From: Flagellimonas hymeniacidonis
GTDB lineage: Bacteria; Bacteroidota; Bacteroidia; Flavobacteriales; Flavobacteriaceae
Length of the DNA: 64,000 nt
Assembly: GCF_008040165.1 (NCBI RefSeq)
Contig: NZ_VRUR01000002.1
Location: 186,001 to 250,000, forward strand
Reading direction: 5' to 3'
This document shows positions 8,565 through 17,784 of the stretch, in pieces; the stretch's first letter is position 1, and every line of letters begins with the position of its first letter. The notes below the pieces were generated by a model. It had not been told where the DNA came from, did not search any database, and was given only the letters and a program-made list of their open reading frames with translations. The position numbers and the translations under genes were made by a program.

Positions 8565-9578
8565 ATGAAAAGAATAATTCTATTGTTCGCATTATGTAGT
8601 TTTTCCTTAGGGATGGCGCAATCTAATTTAAATGATCTTTTTGCTGCTGGTCTTAATGATGCAGAGCGGTATACAACTGACTGGTTGGCTCCAGTTACCG
8701 AGGCAGGGGTTTATAGCATCTCCAATGGATGGTATAATTCCGCAGATGCTAAACCATTGGGTGGATTTGAAATTTCCATCATTGGTAATATCACTGGCTT
8801 TAAAAACAAAGGGGATAAAAAGGCTTTTACGCTCAACACAGCGGATTACGAAAACCTCCAATTTGTGGACGGCAGTACTTCCAAAGAAGTGGCAACGGCT
8901 TTAGGTGATATTGAAGGTGTCCGTGTGTTTGTAGAGGCAGAAATTGCACCCGGAATTACTTCTAGAGAAGAATTTGAATTACCCTCTGGACTTTCATCAG
9001 AAGACATCAATTTCGTGCCTTCAGGATACATTCAGGCTAGTGTTGGTTTAATAAAAGGAACAGAGGTAAAAGCACGCTTCTTGCCTAAGATAAATACAGA
9101 TGATGTTAAGATTGGTCTCTTTGGTTTTGGTGTACAACATGATTTTACCAAACACCTGCCTGCAGACAAGTTGCTACCTGTTGCTATATCAGCCGTTATA
9201 GGATATACCAACCTCAGTGGTGAATATGATTTTAGTGATACTGATATCATTGATGGGGAAAATCAGCGGATTGATACAAAGTTTAGTTCATGGAATTTTG
9301 CTGCTGTCGTTTCTACCCGTCTGCCAGTAATCAACTTTTATGGAGGATTAGGATACATCACAGGAAAGTCAGATACAGATGTTTTGGGTACATATACCGT
9401 TACTTCAGGACCTTTCCAAACAACATACGAAGACCCGTTTGCCATTAGCAATCAGGTAAGTGGGGTGTCAGCAAACATCGGAACAAAATTGAAATTAGGC
9501 TTCTTTAGAATTAATGCCGATTACAACATTGCTGAGTTCAGTACTTTTACCTTTGGCGTCAATTTTGGATTTAGATAG
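8565..9578 (+). CDS. Outer-membrane beta-barrel protein (DUF6588-like)
   Basis: 337 residues. Signal peptide MKRIILLFALCSFSLGMAQ, then LNDLFAAGLNDAERYTTDWL and ISNGWYNSADAKPLGGFEIS. This opening is shared by a flavobacterial family (DUF6588) of predicted barrels related to lipid-transport or porin-type outer-membrane proteins. The second half alternates hydrophobic and polar residues (FGFGVQHDFTKHLPA, NFYGGLGYITGKS, FRINADYNIAEFS) and ends FTFGVNFGFR with a terminal aromatic-Arg pattern typical of barrel strands. Monocistronic. The transported molecule is unknown. Confidence 0.78.
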   Translation: MKRIILLFALCSFSLGMAQSNLNDLFAAGLNDAERYTTDWLAPVTEAGVYSISNGWYNSADAKPLGGFEISIIGNITGFKNKGDKKAFTLNTADYENLQFVDGSTSKEVATALGDIEGVRVFVEAEIAPGITSREEFELPSGLSSEDINFVPSGYIQASVGLIKGTEVKARFLPKINTDDVKIGLFGFGVQHDFTKHLPADKLLPVAISAVIGYTNLSGEYDFSDTDIIDGENQRIDTKFSSWNFAAVVSTRLPVINFYGGLGYITGKSDTDVLGTYTVTSGPFQTTYEDPFAISNQVSGVSANIGTKLKLGFFRINADYNIAEFSTFTFGVNFGFR

Positions 9579-9600
9579 GATATACAATAAATATATATGT

Positions 9601-9632
9601 AAAAGGCCCCAATGTAAGTCGGGGCCTTTTAA
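9601..9632. terminator. Intrinsic terminator
   Basis: Arms AAAAGGCCCC (9601-9610) and GGGGCCTTTT (9621-9630) around a 10-base loop. The symmetrical A/T tails make it usable by the barrel gene on plus and the lipoprotein gene on minus. Confidence 0.88.
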
Positions 9633-9655
9633 TTTTCATATGGTGCGTCTTCCAA

Positions 9656-10024
9656 TTATTCCCTGGTGGCGAAGACAGAACCATTCTCCAAGGCTAATAT
9701 TTCAGGATTGTTGGTTTCTCTCAGATTTACAATAACATCCGTGATTTCTTCATTGGAATAAATAATAGTGTATACACCATTATCTTCAGACCATTTAAAA
9801 TCGGTGTAAAATGTAATGCCGGAATTAGTATAGCTTTGGTATCTACCTAGGTATACATCGTTAAAAATCCATTCTTCTCTTATGGTTTCTCCGTTTTTGC
9901 TGTCAAGTGTGGAGTCACTTCGTACCCAGATGCCCAAAATAGGGTCATTGTTTTCTGGAATGCTCGTACAGTTGCTAATTGCTATGATACAGACAATCGA
10001 CAACAATGAAAAGAACTTTTTCAT
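9656..10024 (-). CDS. Small lipocalin-like lipoprotein
   Basis: 122 residues. Lipoprotein signal with lipobox IAISNC (Cys about 19). DPILGIWVRSDSTL, followed by short beta strands (EEWIFNDVYLGRYQSY, FYTDFKWSEDNGVYTIIY), resembles the small lipocalin-like proteins of Bacteroidota, where a GxW near the N-terminus is typical. Function unknown; likely a periplasmic ligand-binding barrel if the fold inference holds. It is divergent from mdh and convergent with the barrel gene. Confidence 0.72.
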   Translation of the reverse strand: MKKFFSLLSIVCIIAISNCTSIPENNDPILGIWVRSDSTLDSKNGETIREEWIFNDVYLGRYQSYTNSGITFYTDFKWSEDNGVYTIIYSNEEITDVIVNLRETNNPEILALENGSVFATRE

Positions 10025-10235
10025 AGGTTAAGTAGGTTAAAACGTGATTCGGGACTATTATAACGCTGATTCATGAAGAACTATTGTTGGTAATTCGATG
10101 TATGGCACCATTGACTATATTTCTTCGTTGAACTACTCTTTTTATTAACATTAGATATATTTTACCTACAATACGACAGTAAAATAGATATCACCTAAAA
10201 TGCCAAAAATCAGTTTTTTTCTTACCTAAATGCCT

Positions 10236-10243
10236 TATTTTTG
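10236..10243 (+). promoter_or_regulatory. Candidate -7 element of the mdh promoter
   Basis: TATTTTTG fits TAnnTTTG and is 27 bases before the mdh ATG. The -33 region at proper spacing is only a T-run, so support is moderate. Confidence 0.45.
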
Positions 10244-10269
10244 AGCGATTATAATTTAAACTTAGAAAA

Positions 10270-11196
10270 ATGAAAGTTACCGTAGTTGGAGCAGGTGCAG
10301 TAGGAGCTAGCTGTGCTGAATATATTGCAATGAAGAATTTTGCATCTGAAGTGGTTTTATTGGATATTAAGGAAGGCTATGCCGAAGGAAAAGCCATGGA
10401 TTTAATGCAAACAGCTTCCTTAAATGGATTCGATACCAAAATAACAGGAAGCACCAGTGATTACGCCAAAACTGCCGGTAGCGATATAGCCGTGATTACC
10501 TCCGGAATCCCAAGAAAGCCTGGAATGACAAGGGAAGAATTGATTGGAATCAATGCTGGAATCGTAAAAACAGTATCCTCTAGTCTGTTGGAGCATTCAC
10601 CAAATGTAATTTTAATTGTTGTGAGTAACCCAATGGACACCATGACCTATTTGGTGCATAAAACTACGGGTTTACCAAAACACAGAATTATTGGAATGGG
10701 GGGAGCTTTAGACAGTGCTCGTTTTAAGTATAGATTGGCAGAAGCGTTGGAAGCCCCGATTTCAGATGTAGACGGGATGGTCATTGGAGGTCATAGTGAT
10801 AAAGGAATGGTGCCGTTGATTGGTCATGCCACCAGAAACAGTCTAAAAGTTTCTGAATTTTTAAGTGATGACCGTATGCAACAAGTAGTAGAAGATACTA
10901 AAGTAGGAGGTGCAACATTAACCAAATTATTAGGGACAAGCGCTTGGTATGCTCCCGGAGCAGCGGTATCTGGTTTGGTGCAAGCGATTGCCTGTGACCA
11001 AAAGAAAATGTTCCCTTGTTCCACCTTTTTAGAAGGGGAGTATGGCCTTAACGATATTTGCATCGGAGTACCTGTTTTGTTGGGAAGAAACGGCATAGAA
11101 AAGATTGTTGAAATTGAATTAAGTGATGCTGAAAAAGCCAAAATGCAGGAAAGTGCAGAAGGCGTTAAAAAAACCAACGGATTACTTCAGCTATAA
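10270..11196 (+). CDS. mdh: Malate dehydrogenase (LDH-like type)
   Basis: 308 residues. NAD-binding VVGAGAVGASCAEYIA at the N-terminus with Asp after beta-2 (VVLLDIKEG), implying NAD rather than NADP. Substrate-binding arginines are in RKPGMTREELIGIN and GALDSARFKYRLAEAL; the catalytic His is in IGGHSDKGMVPLIG (about residue 175). Arg rather than Gln in the specificity loop (RKPGMTR) points to malate over lactate. Interconverts malate and oxaloacetate in the TCA cycle. Single gene. Confidence 0.96.
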   Translation: MKVTVVGAGAVGASCAEYIAMKNFASEVVLLDIKEGYAEGKAMDLMQTASLNGFDTKITGSTSDYAKTAGSDIAVITSGIPRKPGMTREELIGINAGIVKTVSSSLLEHSPNVILIVVSNPMDTMTYLVHKTTGLPKHRIIGMGGALDSARFKYRLAEALEAPISDVDGMVIGGHSDKGMVPLIGHATRNSLKVSEFLSDDRMQQVVEDTKVGGATLTKLLGTSAWYAPGAAVSGLVQAIACDQKKMFPCSTFLEGEYGLNDICIGVPVLLGRNGIEKIVEIELSDAEKAKMQESAEGVKKTNGLLQL

Positions 11197-11223
11197 TTTT
11201 GGATTCAAATAACGATTTAAAAT

Positions 11224-11249
11224 AAATGGGCAGAGGAATCTGCCCATTT
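11224..11249 (+). terminator. Hairpin after mdh
   Basis: Perfect 11-base arms AAATGGGCAGA and TCTGCCCATTT around GGAA. The T-run is only three bases, so it may act as a terminator or a 3'-end stabiliser. Confidence 0.65.
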
Positions 11250-11268
11250 GCAATTCCCCTAAAATCTA

Positions 11269-11299
11269 TTGGCAAATCTTATGGGAAATGATATATTTG
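11269..11299 (+). promoter_or_regulatory. Predicted Bacteroidota-type promoter for secDF
   Basis: TTG (11269-11271), a 20-base spacer and TATATTTG (11292-11299) match TTG-N19/20-TAnnTTTG; the ATG follows 38 bases later. Confidence 0.6.
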
Positions 11300-11337
11300 C
11301 ACGCTGTTTAAGAAAACTTCTAAAAATTTAATAATCA

Positions 11338-14301
11338 ATGCAAAATAAAGGACTTATAAAGCTTTTCGCGCTTCTTTTTGGTTTGGTAAGTATTTATCAG
11401 CTTTCCTACACTTTCATAGCAGGTAAGTTGGAAAAGGATGCTGAAACGTTTGCCGTTAACCAAATTTCGGAAGCTGAGGAAGACTATGTAGCAAAGCGTG
11501 AGGCTTTAGAAGCATCATATTTAGATTCCATTGGTAGCAATCCAGTATTGGGCTATACCAGTTATGACGATGCAAAGAAAAAGGAGCTAAACAAAGGATT
11601 GGACCTTAAAGGTGGTATTAATGTTACCCTTCAAATTTCTGTAAAAGACATTTTAAAAGGGCTTGCGAATAATACCAAAAATCCTATTTTCAATAAGGCT
11701 TTGGCAGATGCGGACAATGCATCCAAAAATAGCCCAGACACCTATTTGGAATTGTTTTTTGATGCCTTTGATAATATAAAGGGAGATACCAAATTGGCTT
11801 CTCCAGATATATTCGCCAACAAGGGATTAAGTGATGTTGTCAATTTTCAAATGACTGATGATGAGGTAAAACCTATCATTAGAACAAAGATTGACGAATC
11901 CATCGTTTCAGCTTTTGAAGTACTTCGTGAACGTATTGATGGTTTTGGAGTAACACAACCTAACATTCAAAGAGAAGGAAATTCAGGGCGTATTTTGGTT
12001 GAATTGCCTGGAGCAAGAGATATCGCTAGGGCCCAAGAATTATTATCAAGCACGGCGCAGTTGGAGTTTTGGGAAACTTACCCGCAAAGCAATCAAAGTT
12101 TAGGTAGCTTTTTTGTCAACGCAAATGAAAAGCTAAAGGAAATTTTAGAACCTGTTGAAGAAGAGGAAGAAATTGCTACCCCAGAATCTGAAATCGATTC
12201 GCTGTTATCCGATGTTGCTCAAGATTCTTTGGATTTAACAGCACAAGTGAATCCACTCTTAGGGAAATTAATTCCAGCAAGTCCAGGAAGTCATGCCATT
12301 GCCCGTGTATTGGTAACGGATACTGCCGAGGTTGGCGGTTACCTTAGAATGAGGGAAATAAGAAGACTTTTGCCTAACGATATTCAATTCACCAAGTTCC
12401 TTTGGGAGAGATCGGCAAAAGATTCAGAGGTGGCTGAGCTATATGCTTTAAAATCCAATAGAGACAATACACCTAGAATTAGTGGAGATGTTGTTTCAGA
12501 TGCCCAAGATACTTTTGATCAGTACAACAAGCCTGCGGTAAGCATGACTATGAATACCAGAGGGGCTAAGGAATGGGAGAAGTTGACAGGAGATGCCTTT
12601 AACAACCAGACTGGAATTGCTATTGTGCTGGATAACAAAGTGTATACGGCACCAGGCGTTTCCACAGGACCTATTTCAGGTGGACGTTCAGAGATAACCG
12701 GAACTTTCACAGTAAATGAAACAAAAGATATTGCCAACGTACTACGTGCTGGTAAGTTACCTGCTTCCGCAGAGATTATTCAATCGGAAGTTGTTGGTCC
12801 ATCCTTAGGGCAAGAAGCTATAGATAGTGGCTTTATGTCTTTCTTGATTGCCATGGCGTTTGTACTGGTATGGATGGTATTTTATTACGGAAAAGCAGGG
12901 ATTTTTGCTGATATCGCGCTGATATTGAACATCCTTTTAATCTTTGGAGTCTTAACAAGTTTAGGAGCGGTATTGACATTACCCGGTATTGCCGGTATCG
13001 TATTGACCATTGGTATGTCTGTGGATGCAAACGTGCTGATTTTTGAGCGTATTAAGGAAGAATTGGCGAAGGGCAAAGGAAAAGCTCAGGCCGTAGCAGA
13101 TGGTTTCAGTAATGCATTATCATCTATTTTAGATGCAAATATCACTACTGGACTTACCGCTATCATTCTTTTCATATTTGGTTCAGGTCCTATAAAAGGA
13201 TTTGCTACCACCTTATTGATTGGTATTGTAACCTCCTTATTCACGGCGATTTTTATCACACGTTTATTAGTAGACTGGTATGTAGCCAAAAAGGGAAGAA
13301 GCTTGGATTTCTCTACGGGAATAACCAAGAACCTGTTCAAGAATATGAACATCAATTTCTTGGGCAAACGTAAGATTGCATATGTTATCTCATTTATTCT
13401 AGTTGGTGTTGGAGTGTTCTCATTGTTCACCACTGGCTTACAACAAGGGGTTGATTTTGTCGGAGGACGTTCATATCAAGTCCGTTTTGAAAAGGCGGTT
13501 AATCCATCAGAAATTGCATCAGAACTAAATACCGTATTTGGTAGCGGAACCAATGTAAAAACCTTTGGAGAAGCCAATCAGATTAAAATAACTACACCAT
13601 ACAAAGTGGATGTGGAAGGTATTGAAGTAGATAACGAAATTCAGAATAAACTATACACATCACTTCAGAAGTACTTACCAGACGGTACCTCTTTTGAAGA
13701 CTTTACTGTAGGGGCTTCTGAAAAATCGATTGGGATATTGCAATCTGTAAAAGTAGGACCAACGATTGCAGATGACATTAAGAACAATGCCTTTTTGGCC
13801 ATTATTGGTTCTTTGGCGGTAGTGTTCCTTTATATCTTATTGCGATTTAGAAAATGGCAGTTCTCTTTAGGTGCTGTTATTGCGGTTTTTCATGATGTAA
13901 TGATTGTTTTGGGAATCTTCTCTTTAACAGGTAGCATTATGCCATTTAACATGGAAATTGATCAGGCCTTTATAGCAGCAATTTTGACGGTGATTGGATA
14001 TTCCTTGAATGATACGGTGGTTGTATTTGACCGTATTAGGGAAATTGTGAACCTAAAAGGCTGGAACAATGGCGACAATATTAATCAAGCATTGAACAGC
14101 ACATTGAGCCGTACATTGAATACTTCATTAACAACCTTAATCGTGTTGTTGGCCATCTTCACTTTTGGGGGAGAGAGCTTGCAAGGATTTATGTTTGCAA
14201 TGATTGTAGGTGTAATTGTGGGTACCTATTCATCCGTATTTATTGCAACACCTATCATGTTTGATGCACTAAAGAAGAAAATAGCAGGTGCTAACGAATA
14301 A
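11338..14301 (+). CDS. secDF: Fused protein translocase subunit SecDF
   Basis: 987 residues, a natural SecD-SecF fusion usual in Bacteroidota. SecD part: an N-terminal helix, KGLDLKGGINVTLQI, then the P1 periplasmic domain with FEVLRERIDGFGVTQPNIQR and ILVELPGARD. A block of helices around 500-640 contains GIAGIVLTIGMSVDANVLIF. SecF part from about 665: NINFLGKRKIAYVISF, QQGVDFVGGRSYQV, and TVIGYSLNDTVVVFDRIRE with the proton-pathway Asp/Arg. It uses the proton gradient to complete export started by SecYEG-SecA. Compared with shorter SecDF proteins it has an acidic insert near residue 275 (EEEEEIATPESEIDS). Own promoter and terminator. Confidence 0.97.
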   Translation: MQNKGLIKLFALLFGLVSIYQLSYTFIAGKLEKDAETFAVNQISEAEEDYVAKREALEASYLDSIGSNPVLGYTSYDDAKKKELNKGLDLKGGINVTLQISVKDILKGLANNTKNPIFNKALADADNASKNSPDTYLELFFDAFDNIKGDTKLASPDIFANKGLSDVVNFQMTDDEVKPIIRTKIDESIVSAFEVLRERIDGFGVTQPNIQREGNSGRILVELPGARDIARAQELLSSTAQLEFWETYPQSNQSLGSFFVNANEKLKEILEPVEEEEEIATPESEIDSLLSDVAQDSLDLTAQVNPLLGKLIPASPGSHAIARVLVTDTAEVGGYLRMREIRRLLPNDIQFTKFLWERSAKDSEVAELYALKSNRDNTPRISGDVVSDAQDTFDQYNKPAVSMTMNTRGAKEWEKLTGDAFNNQTGIAIVLDNKVYTAPGVSTGPISGGRSEITGTFTVNETKDIANVLRAGKLPASAEIIQSEVVGPSLGQEAIDSGFMSFLIAMAFVLVWMVFYYGKAGIFADIALILNILLIFGVLTSLGAVLTLPGIAGIVLTIGMSVDANVLIFERIKEELAKGKGKAQAVADGFSNALSSILDANITTGLTAIILFIFGSGPIKGFATTLLIGIVTSLFTAIFITRLLVDWYVAKKGRSLDFSTGITKNLFKNMNINFLGKRKIAYVISFILVGVGVFSLFTTGLQQGVDFVGGRSYQVRFEKAVNPSEIASELNTVFGSGTNVKTFGEANQIKITTPYKVDVEGIEVDNEIQNKLYTSLQKYLPDGTSFEDFTVGASEKSIGILQSVKVGPTIADDIKNNAFLAIIGSLAVVFLYILLRFRKWQFSLGAVIAVFHDVMIVLGIFSLTGSIMPFNMEIDQAFIAAILTVIGYSLNDTVVVFDRIREIVNLKGWNNGDNINQALNSTLSRTLNTSLTTLIVLLAIFTFGGESLQGFMFAMIVGVIVGTYSSVFIATPIMFDALKKKIAGANE

Positions 14302-14321
14302 CAGCACTTCTCATATAGTAT

Positions 14322-14353
14322 AAAAAAGGCCACTCATTTGAGTGGCCTTTTTT
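14322..14353. terminator. Bidirectional intrinsic terminator after secDF
   Basis: 15-base arms (14322-14336 and 14339-14353) with core GGCCACTCA/TGAGTGGCC, flanked by six A and six T. Also closes the convergent minus-strand cluster. Confidence 0.92.
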
Positions 14354-14363
14354 ATTTGTGGTT

Positions 14364-15125
14364 TTACCCCATATAGTTTTTGTCGATATAATCAATTGCT
14401 TGTTTTTGAGTGAGCACTGCAAAGTTTCTATACCTGTGGTGAACATCTACAATCTCATCCAAGGCTTTTTGCACCAATTCCTTATTTTCCCATGAGTTCA
14501 AATCCTTGACAACAGTTTCCAAACATCCTTTTTTATAGGCAATCTGTCCAAGAACATGAATTAAGGTGTTTTTTACACGTGCTGTCCCATCATGCTCCAA
14601 TGCTCTTAGCAACGGGAGAATGTCCTTAGGATGTTTGCGTCCTCTTAGTTCTATGCCGTGACAGATCTCTCTCCTGACCTCTTTATCTGGGTGATGAAGG
14701 TATTTCTTTGCCCAGTTCAAAACCGGCTCTGGATTTTGCTCCCCCATCTTTTTAATGGAACCAATTACTGCGTTTCTAACCGAATGATGGTCATCAAACA
14801 AGCCTTTATCGAAAAAATGGGCTACCACTTCAAAATTTGTTTTCCCGAGCTCTCCAGCAGCATTAATGGTGGTCTGCCTTACCTTTTCAAGGTCAGATTT
14901 TAATAGTGTATTGAGCAAATTGATAATGGTAGACGTACTTGCTTTAGCCGATTTGTGAATTTTACCAATAGCCAAATATCCTGACTTTCTAATGTAGGTA
15001 TCCTCATCAGAGAAGTACCTGAGAACGGCATTTTTTTGACCATTATGAATATCTTCCAGAATTTCTGATTCAATAGCTTGAACCAACTGCACCCTTTCCT
15101 TCTTTGATAAATCGTAAAACCCCAT
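14364..15125 (-). CDS. HEAT-repeat protein
   Basis: 253 residues, no signal peptide. Built of alpha-helical HEAT/PBS-lyase-like repeats of about 35-40 residues: DEDTYIRKSGYLAIGKI, DLEKVRQTTINAAGELGKT, DHHSVRNAVIGSIKKMG, DKEVRREICHGIELRGRKH and TARVKNTLIHVLGQIAY. Such cytosolic solenoids often bind proteins or nucleic acid; some relate to DNA alkylation repair proteins, but no alkyl-base pocket residues can be assigned here. Last gene of the minus-strand run starting at folE; 12 bases separate it from the TfoX-like gene. Confidence 0.8.
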   Translation of the reverse strand: MGFYDLSKKERVQLVQAIESEILEDIHNGQKNAVLRYFSDEDTYIRKSGYLAIGKIHKSAKASTSTIINLLNTLLKSDLEKVRQTTINAAGELGKTNFEVVAHFFDKGLFDDHHSVRNAVIGSIKKMGEQNPEPVLNWAKKYLHHPDKEVRREICHGIELRGRKHPKDILPLLRALEHDGTARVKNTLIHVLGQIAYKKGCLETVVKDLNSWENKELVQKALDEIVDVHHRYRNFAVLTQKQAIDYIDKNYMG

Positions 15126-15137
15126 TCGTGGATCAGA

Positions 15138-15461
15138 TTACTTTGGAGGTAAAGACATAACGTATTCAAACCCTTTTTGAAGGTATGTTCCCAAGGTTTT
15201 TGAATCTTTGAGCAAAGCATCCGGAATCAACACATACTCTCTCATGGTTGCTCCATGGGATTTAAAAGGTTTGGCACCATAGGCCTTATCAAATGCAATG
15301 GTATCCGACTTAGAAAGCCTAATCCCTAATTCATCGTCTTTGTTTATCAAAGAAAACATATATCCGTTGGCCGAGGTATAGGGCATGGTTTTCCCTTTTC
15401 TATCAAAATTTGGATTTGCCTCAACAATGGCATCATATATTTTTAGAATCTTCTCCCTCAT
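15138..15461 (-). CDS. TfoX N-terminal-domain-like protein
   Basis: 107 residues. The order SANGYMFSLINKDDELGIRLSK, FDKAYGAKPF, ATMREYVLIPDALL and LGTYLQKGFEYV follows the TfoX/Sxy N-terminal domain (small alpha/beta fold). No TfoX C-terminal domain is present. In proteobacteria full-length TfoX promotes competence; stand-alone N-domains have no settled role, so no function is assigned. It sits 8 bases after the GNAT gene, in the same operon. Confidence 0.65.
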   Translation of the reverse strand: MREKILKIYDAIVEANPNFDRKGKTMPYTSANGYMFSLINKDDELGIRLSKSDTIAFDKAYGAKPFKSHGATMREYVLIPDALLKDSKTLGTYLQKGFEYVMSLPPK

Positions 15462-15469
15462 TAGCCGAA

Positions 15470-15985
15470 TTATTTTAGATTTTTTGCCATAGCCTGAAAT
15501 TTAAAATGTTCTTCTCCAATTTGAAAATCGTGATCACCAATGGTCTCAAAATCATTTTTTTCATAAAAACTAATGGCCCTGCTATTACTTTTCAATACGG
15601 AGAGCCATATTTTTTCGGAATCACTTGCCATGGCTTTCTTAAATAATGCATCTTGAAGTTCACGACCAACCTTTTTAGACAAAAAGTCTTTGAGCACATA
15701 GATTTTTTGAAGCTGACATACCTTTCCGCTGGCTATAAAGGGAGATGGTGAGTCTAACTTTAGTTTGGCATAACCTACTGGAAGTTCATCAATATATGCT
15801 AACCAATAAACCGTATTTGGTTTTTTAAGACTCTTTTTAAGTTTTTGAACATTAAAGGTCTGTAACAGATAGTCCTGTAACTCCGTTTTATTTTTAAAAT
15901 AGTGCGCAAATGTCTCTGTAAAGGTAAATCTAGCCAGTAAGGCTATATGTTGGGCATCTGCAGCTGTCGCTTCAACTATTTGCAT
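15470..15985 (-). CDS. GNAT family N-acetyltransferase
   Basis: 171 residues. GNAT fold: MQIVEATAADAQHIALLARF at the start, a central strand CQLQKIYVLKDFLSKKVGRE supplying the acetyl-CoA pyrophosphate loop (usually Q/RxxGxG/A, here in the variant KKVGRE), then IWLSVLKSNSRAISFYEKND and FETIGDHDFQIGEEHF. Its first 14 bases overlap the end of the ABC ATPase gene, indicating translational coupling. Substrate unknown. Confidence 0.85.
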   Translation of the reverse strand: MQIVEATAADAQHIALLARFTFTETFAHYFKNKTELQDYLLQTFNVQKLKKSLKKPNTVYWLAYIDELPVGYAKLKLDSPSPFIASGKVCQLQKIYVLKDFLSKKVGRELQDALFKKAMASDSEKIWLSVLKSNSRAISFYEKNDFETIGDHDFQIGEEHFKFQAMAKNLK

Positions 15986-17231
15986 GGGTTGTTACTTTTC
16001 CAATGGAACCATTCGAATTCTCTTCCAAAATGTAATCATATTGGGGCTGTAATCCAATTTCTTTTCTATGTGAGACAAAAATAATGGCAGTTTCACTTTC
16101 TTCCGCAATTTTATTGACCAAGGCAATAAACAGCGAAGCGTTGGCATCATCCAATCCTGCGGTGGGTTCATCTAAAATTAATAAGGGAGGATGTTTTACC
16201 ATGGCCCTTGCTGTCATGATTAATCTTTTTTCACCAGGAGTAAGTTCTAAAAATTGCACATCCTTTTTCTCATACATGCCTAAAAGCTTGAGCCATAATA
16301 CAGCACAGCGTTTTTCTTGATCAGAAGGATTGTTATATAAGCCAACGGAATCGTGAAATCCTGAAATGATCATATGTTCAAGGGTGTGGTATCCCCGAAA
16401 TTTGTCGGTCATCGCCGGAGTAAAATAGCCAATTCTTCTCTTAAGGTCCCAAACACTCTCTCCACTTCCTTTTTTTTGACCAAAAAGAGTTAGGTTTTGT
16501 CCATACCCTTTATGGCTGTCTCCTGTAATCATGGATAACAAAGTGGTTTTTCCGCTTCCGTTGGGGCCAATTAATTGCCAAAACTCCCCTTTTTTAATAG
16601 ACCAATCAATTCCGTTTAAGACCTGACGACCATCAAAACTTACAGAAACATTTTTGAAGTTAATTAACTCACGAAGGTCAACCTTAATAGGTTCTATAGG
16701 TGGGGGAATCGCATTTGAAAAATGGATATTCTCTTTTTTATTTGCTAGCCAAAACTCCTTAGGAGTGGCATATTTTATTAGTTCTCTACCATTCAGCTTG
16801 AAAAAATCTGTAGTTATGGGTAAAATATCGTCCAAACGACTTACCAACTGTATTAAAATGGTTGATTGGGAAATGGCAATCAATTTTTCCTTTAAAGTAG
16901 ATTGAGTTGCAGCATCCAGATTGTCAAACGGGTTGATTAATACTAGAAAATCTGGTTTTTGCGAAAGGAGATAAGCAAGCAAAGCTTTTTTCTGCTCCCC
17001 ACTGCTCATTGATTTAAGAGATTGTTGGTTTGCCTTGGTAAGTATCTTTAGATCGTGCCTTTCCTCTTCATCCATAAACCGGTATATTTCGGATCGTGAG
17101 AAGAGTAAGCCAGACATGGAAGTGAACTTTTCAAGACCTTTAATGATATTCCCGGTCAGGAGGTTCTTGACCAAGAATTTGGTATGTGAGCCATTATTGG
17201 TGAGTATTGCGTAGTTTTTGGGTTGGTCCAT
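15972..17231 (-). CDS. Tandem ABC ATPase with degenerate N-terminal domain (ModF-like)
   Basis: 419 residues carrying two ABC domains and no membrane segment. The C-terminal domain is complete: Walker A GPNGSGKTT (about 222-230), signature LTPGEKRLIMTARAM, Walker B LLILDEPTAGLD, H-loop VSHR. The N-terminal domain keeps a signature-like SMSSGEQKKALLAYLL but lacks a Walker A lysine motif (NNGSHTKFLVKNLL at that place), and its Walker B is altered to FLVLINPFDNLD, with no catalytic Glu. The layout resembles ModF/PhrA-type soluble double ABC proteins. No permease is adjacent, so a regulatory or repair role is as likely as transport. Confidence 0.82.
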   Translation of the reverse strand: MDQPKNYAILTNNGSHTKFLVKNLLTGNIIKGLEKFTSMSGLLFSRSEIYRFMDEEERHDLKILTKANQQSLKSMSSGEQKKALLAYLLSQKPDFLVLINPFDNLDAATQSTLKEKLIAISQSTILIQLVSRLDDILPITTDFFKLNGRELIKYATPKEFWLANKKENIHFSNAIPPPIEPIKVDLRELINFKNVSVSFDGRQVLNGIDWSIKKGEFWQLIGPNGSGKTTLLSMITGDSHKGYGQNLTLFGQKKGSGESVWDLKRRIGYFTPAMTDKFRGYHTLEHMIISGFHDSVGLYNNPSDQEKRCAVLWLKLLGMYEKKDVQFLELTPGEKRLIMTARAMVKHPPLLILDEPTAGLDDANASLFIALVNKIAEESETAIIFVSHRKEIGLQPQYDYILEENSNGSIGKVTTHANS

Positions 17232-17259
17232 ACCACAGAAAAGTATTTCAAAATAGAGA

Positions 17260-17784
17260 TTATCCTTGATTTACCCTAAAAATATGCACAGGATTATCTT
17301 TATAGGTGGTGGTTTTGTCTAAGTGCATGCCATTTTTAATAGCCACTTTTCGGGAGGGCATATTGTCAATATGGATTATGGATATCAAGGATTTGGCAAA
17401 ACCTTTTTCAAAGGCAAAAGTCTTGCATTTATGGGCAGCCTCAAAAGCAAAACCTTGTAGCCAATATTCAGGTAGAATGGAGTAGCCAATCTCTAATTCT
17501 TCTATTGAATCTACAGTTTGAACAAGAAGCCCACACATACCAACAAGCTGATTTGTTCCTTTTAAGGTGAGGGCATTCATGCCCCCCAAGCCCATTTCAT
17601 AACGTTCGAAAACACGTGAAAACTGTTCTTTGCAGGCAACTACCGGGTCTTTTGGTAATCCATCCCAATGTTTTGTAGACAGTGGATTATGATAAAATGG
17701 AAGCCAATCGTTAAAATCTGATGGTACTATTTTACGAAACAACAATCGTTCTGATGCCTGATGTTCTAAAAGATACTTTGACAT
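17260..17784 (-). CDS. GNAT acetyltransferase, RimJ/RimL-like
   Basis: 174 residues. Opening LLEHQASERLLFRKIVPSDF is the typical first strand of RimJ/RimL acetyltransferases (acetyltransf_3). LEIGYSILPEYWLQGFAFEAA supplies the acetyl-CoA loop, and SIIHIDNMPSRKVAIKNGM is the motif B helix. It could acetylate a protein N-terminus or a small molecule; substrate not inferable. It directly abuts the DUF192 gene upstream, with no intergenic base, so the two are co-transcribed. Confidence 0.87.
   Translation of the reverse strand: MSKYLLEHQASERLLFRKIVPSDFNDWLPFYHNPLSTKHWDGLPKDPVVACKEQFSRVFERYEMGLGGMNALTLKGTNQLVGMCGLLVQTVDSIEELEIGYSILPEYWLQGFAFEAAHKCKTFAFEKGFAKSLISIIHIDNMPSRKVAIKNGMHLDKTTTYKDNPVHIFRVNQG

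Noticed and set aside
12833..13433. Minus-strand open frames within secDF
   Set aside because: Antisense to hydrophobic helices; no signals, motifs or promoters of their own.
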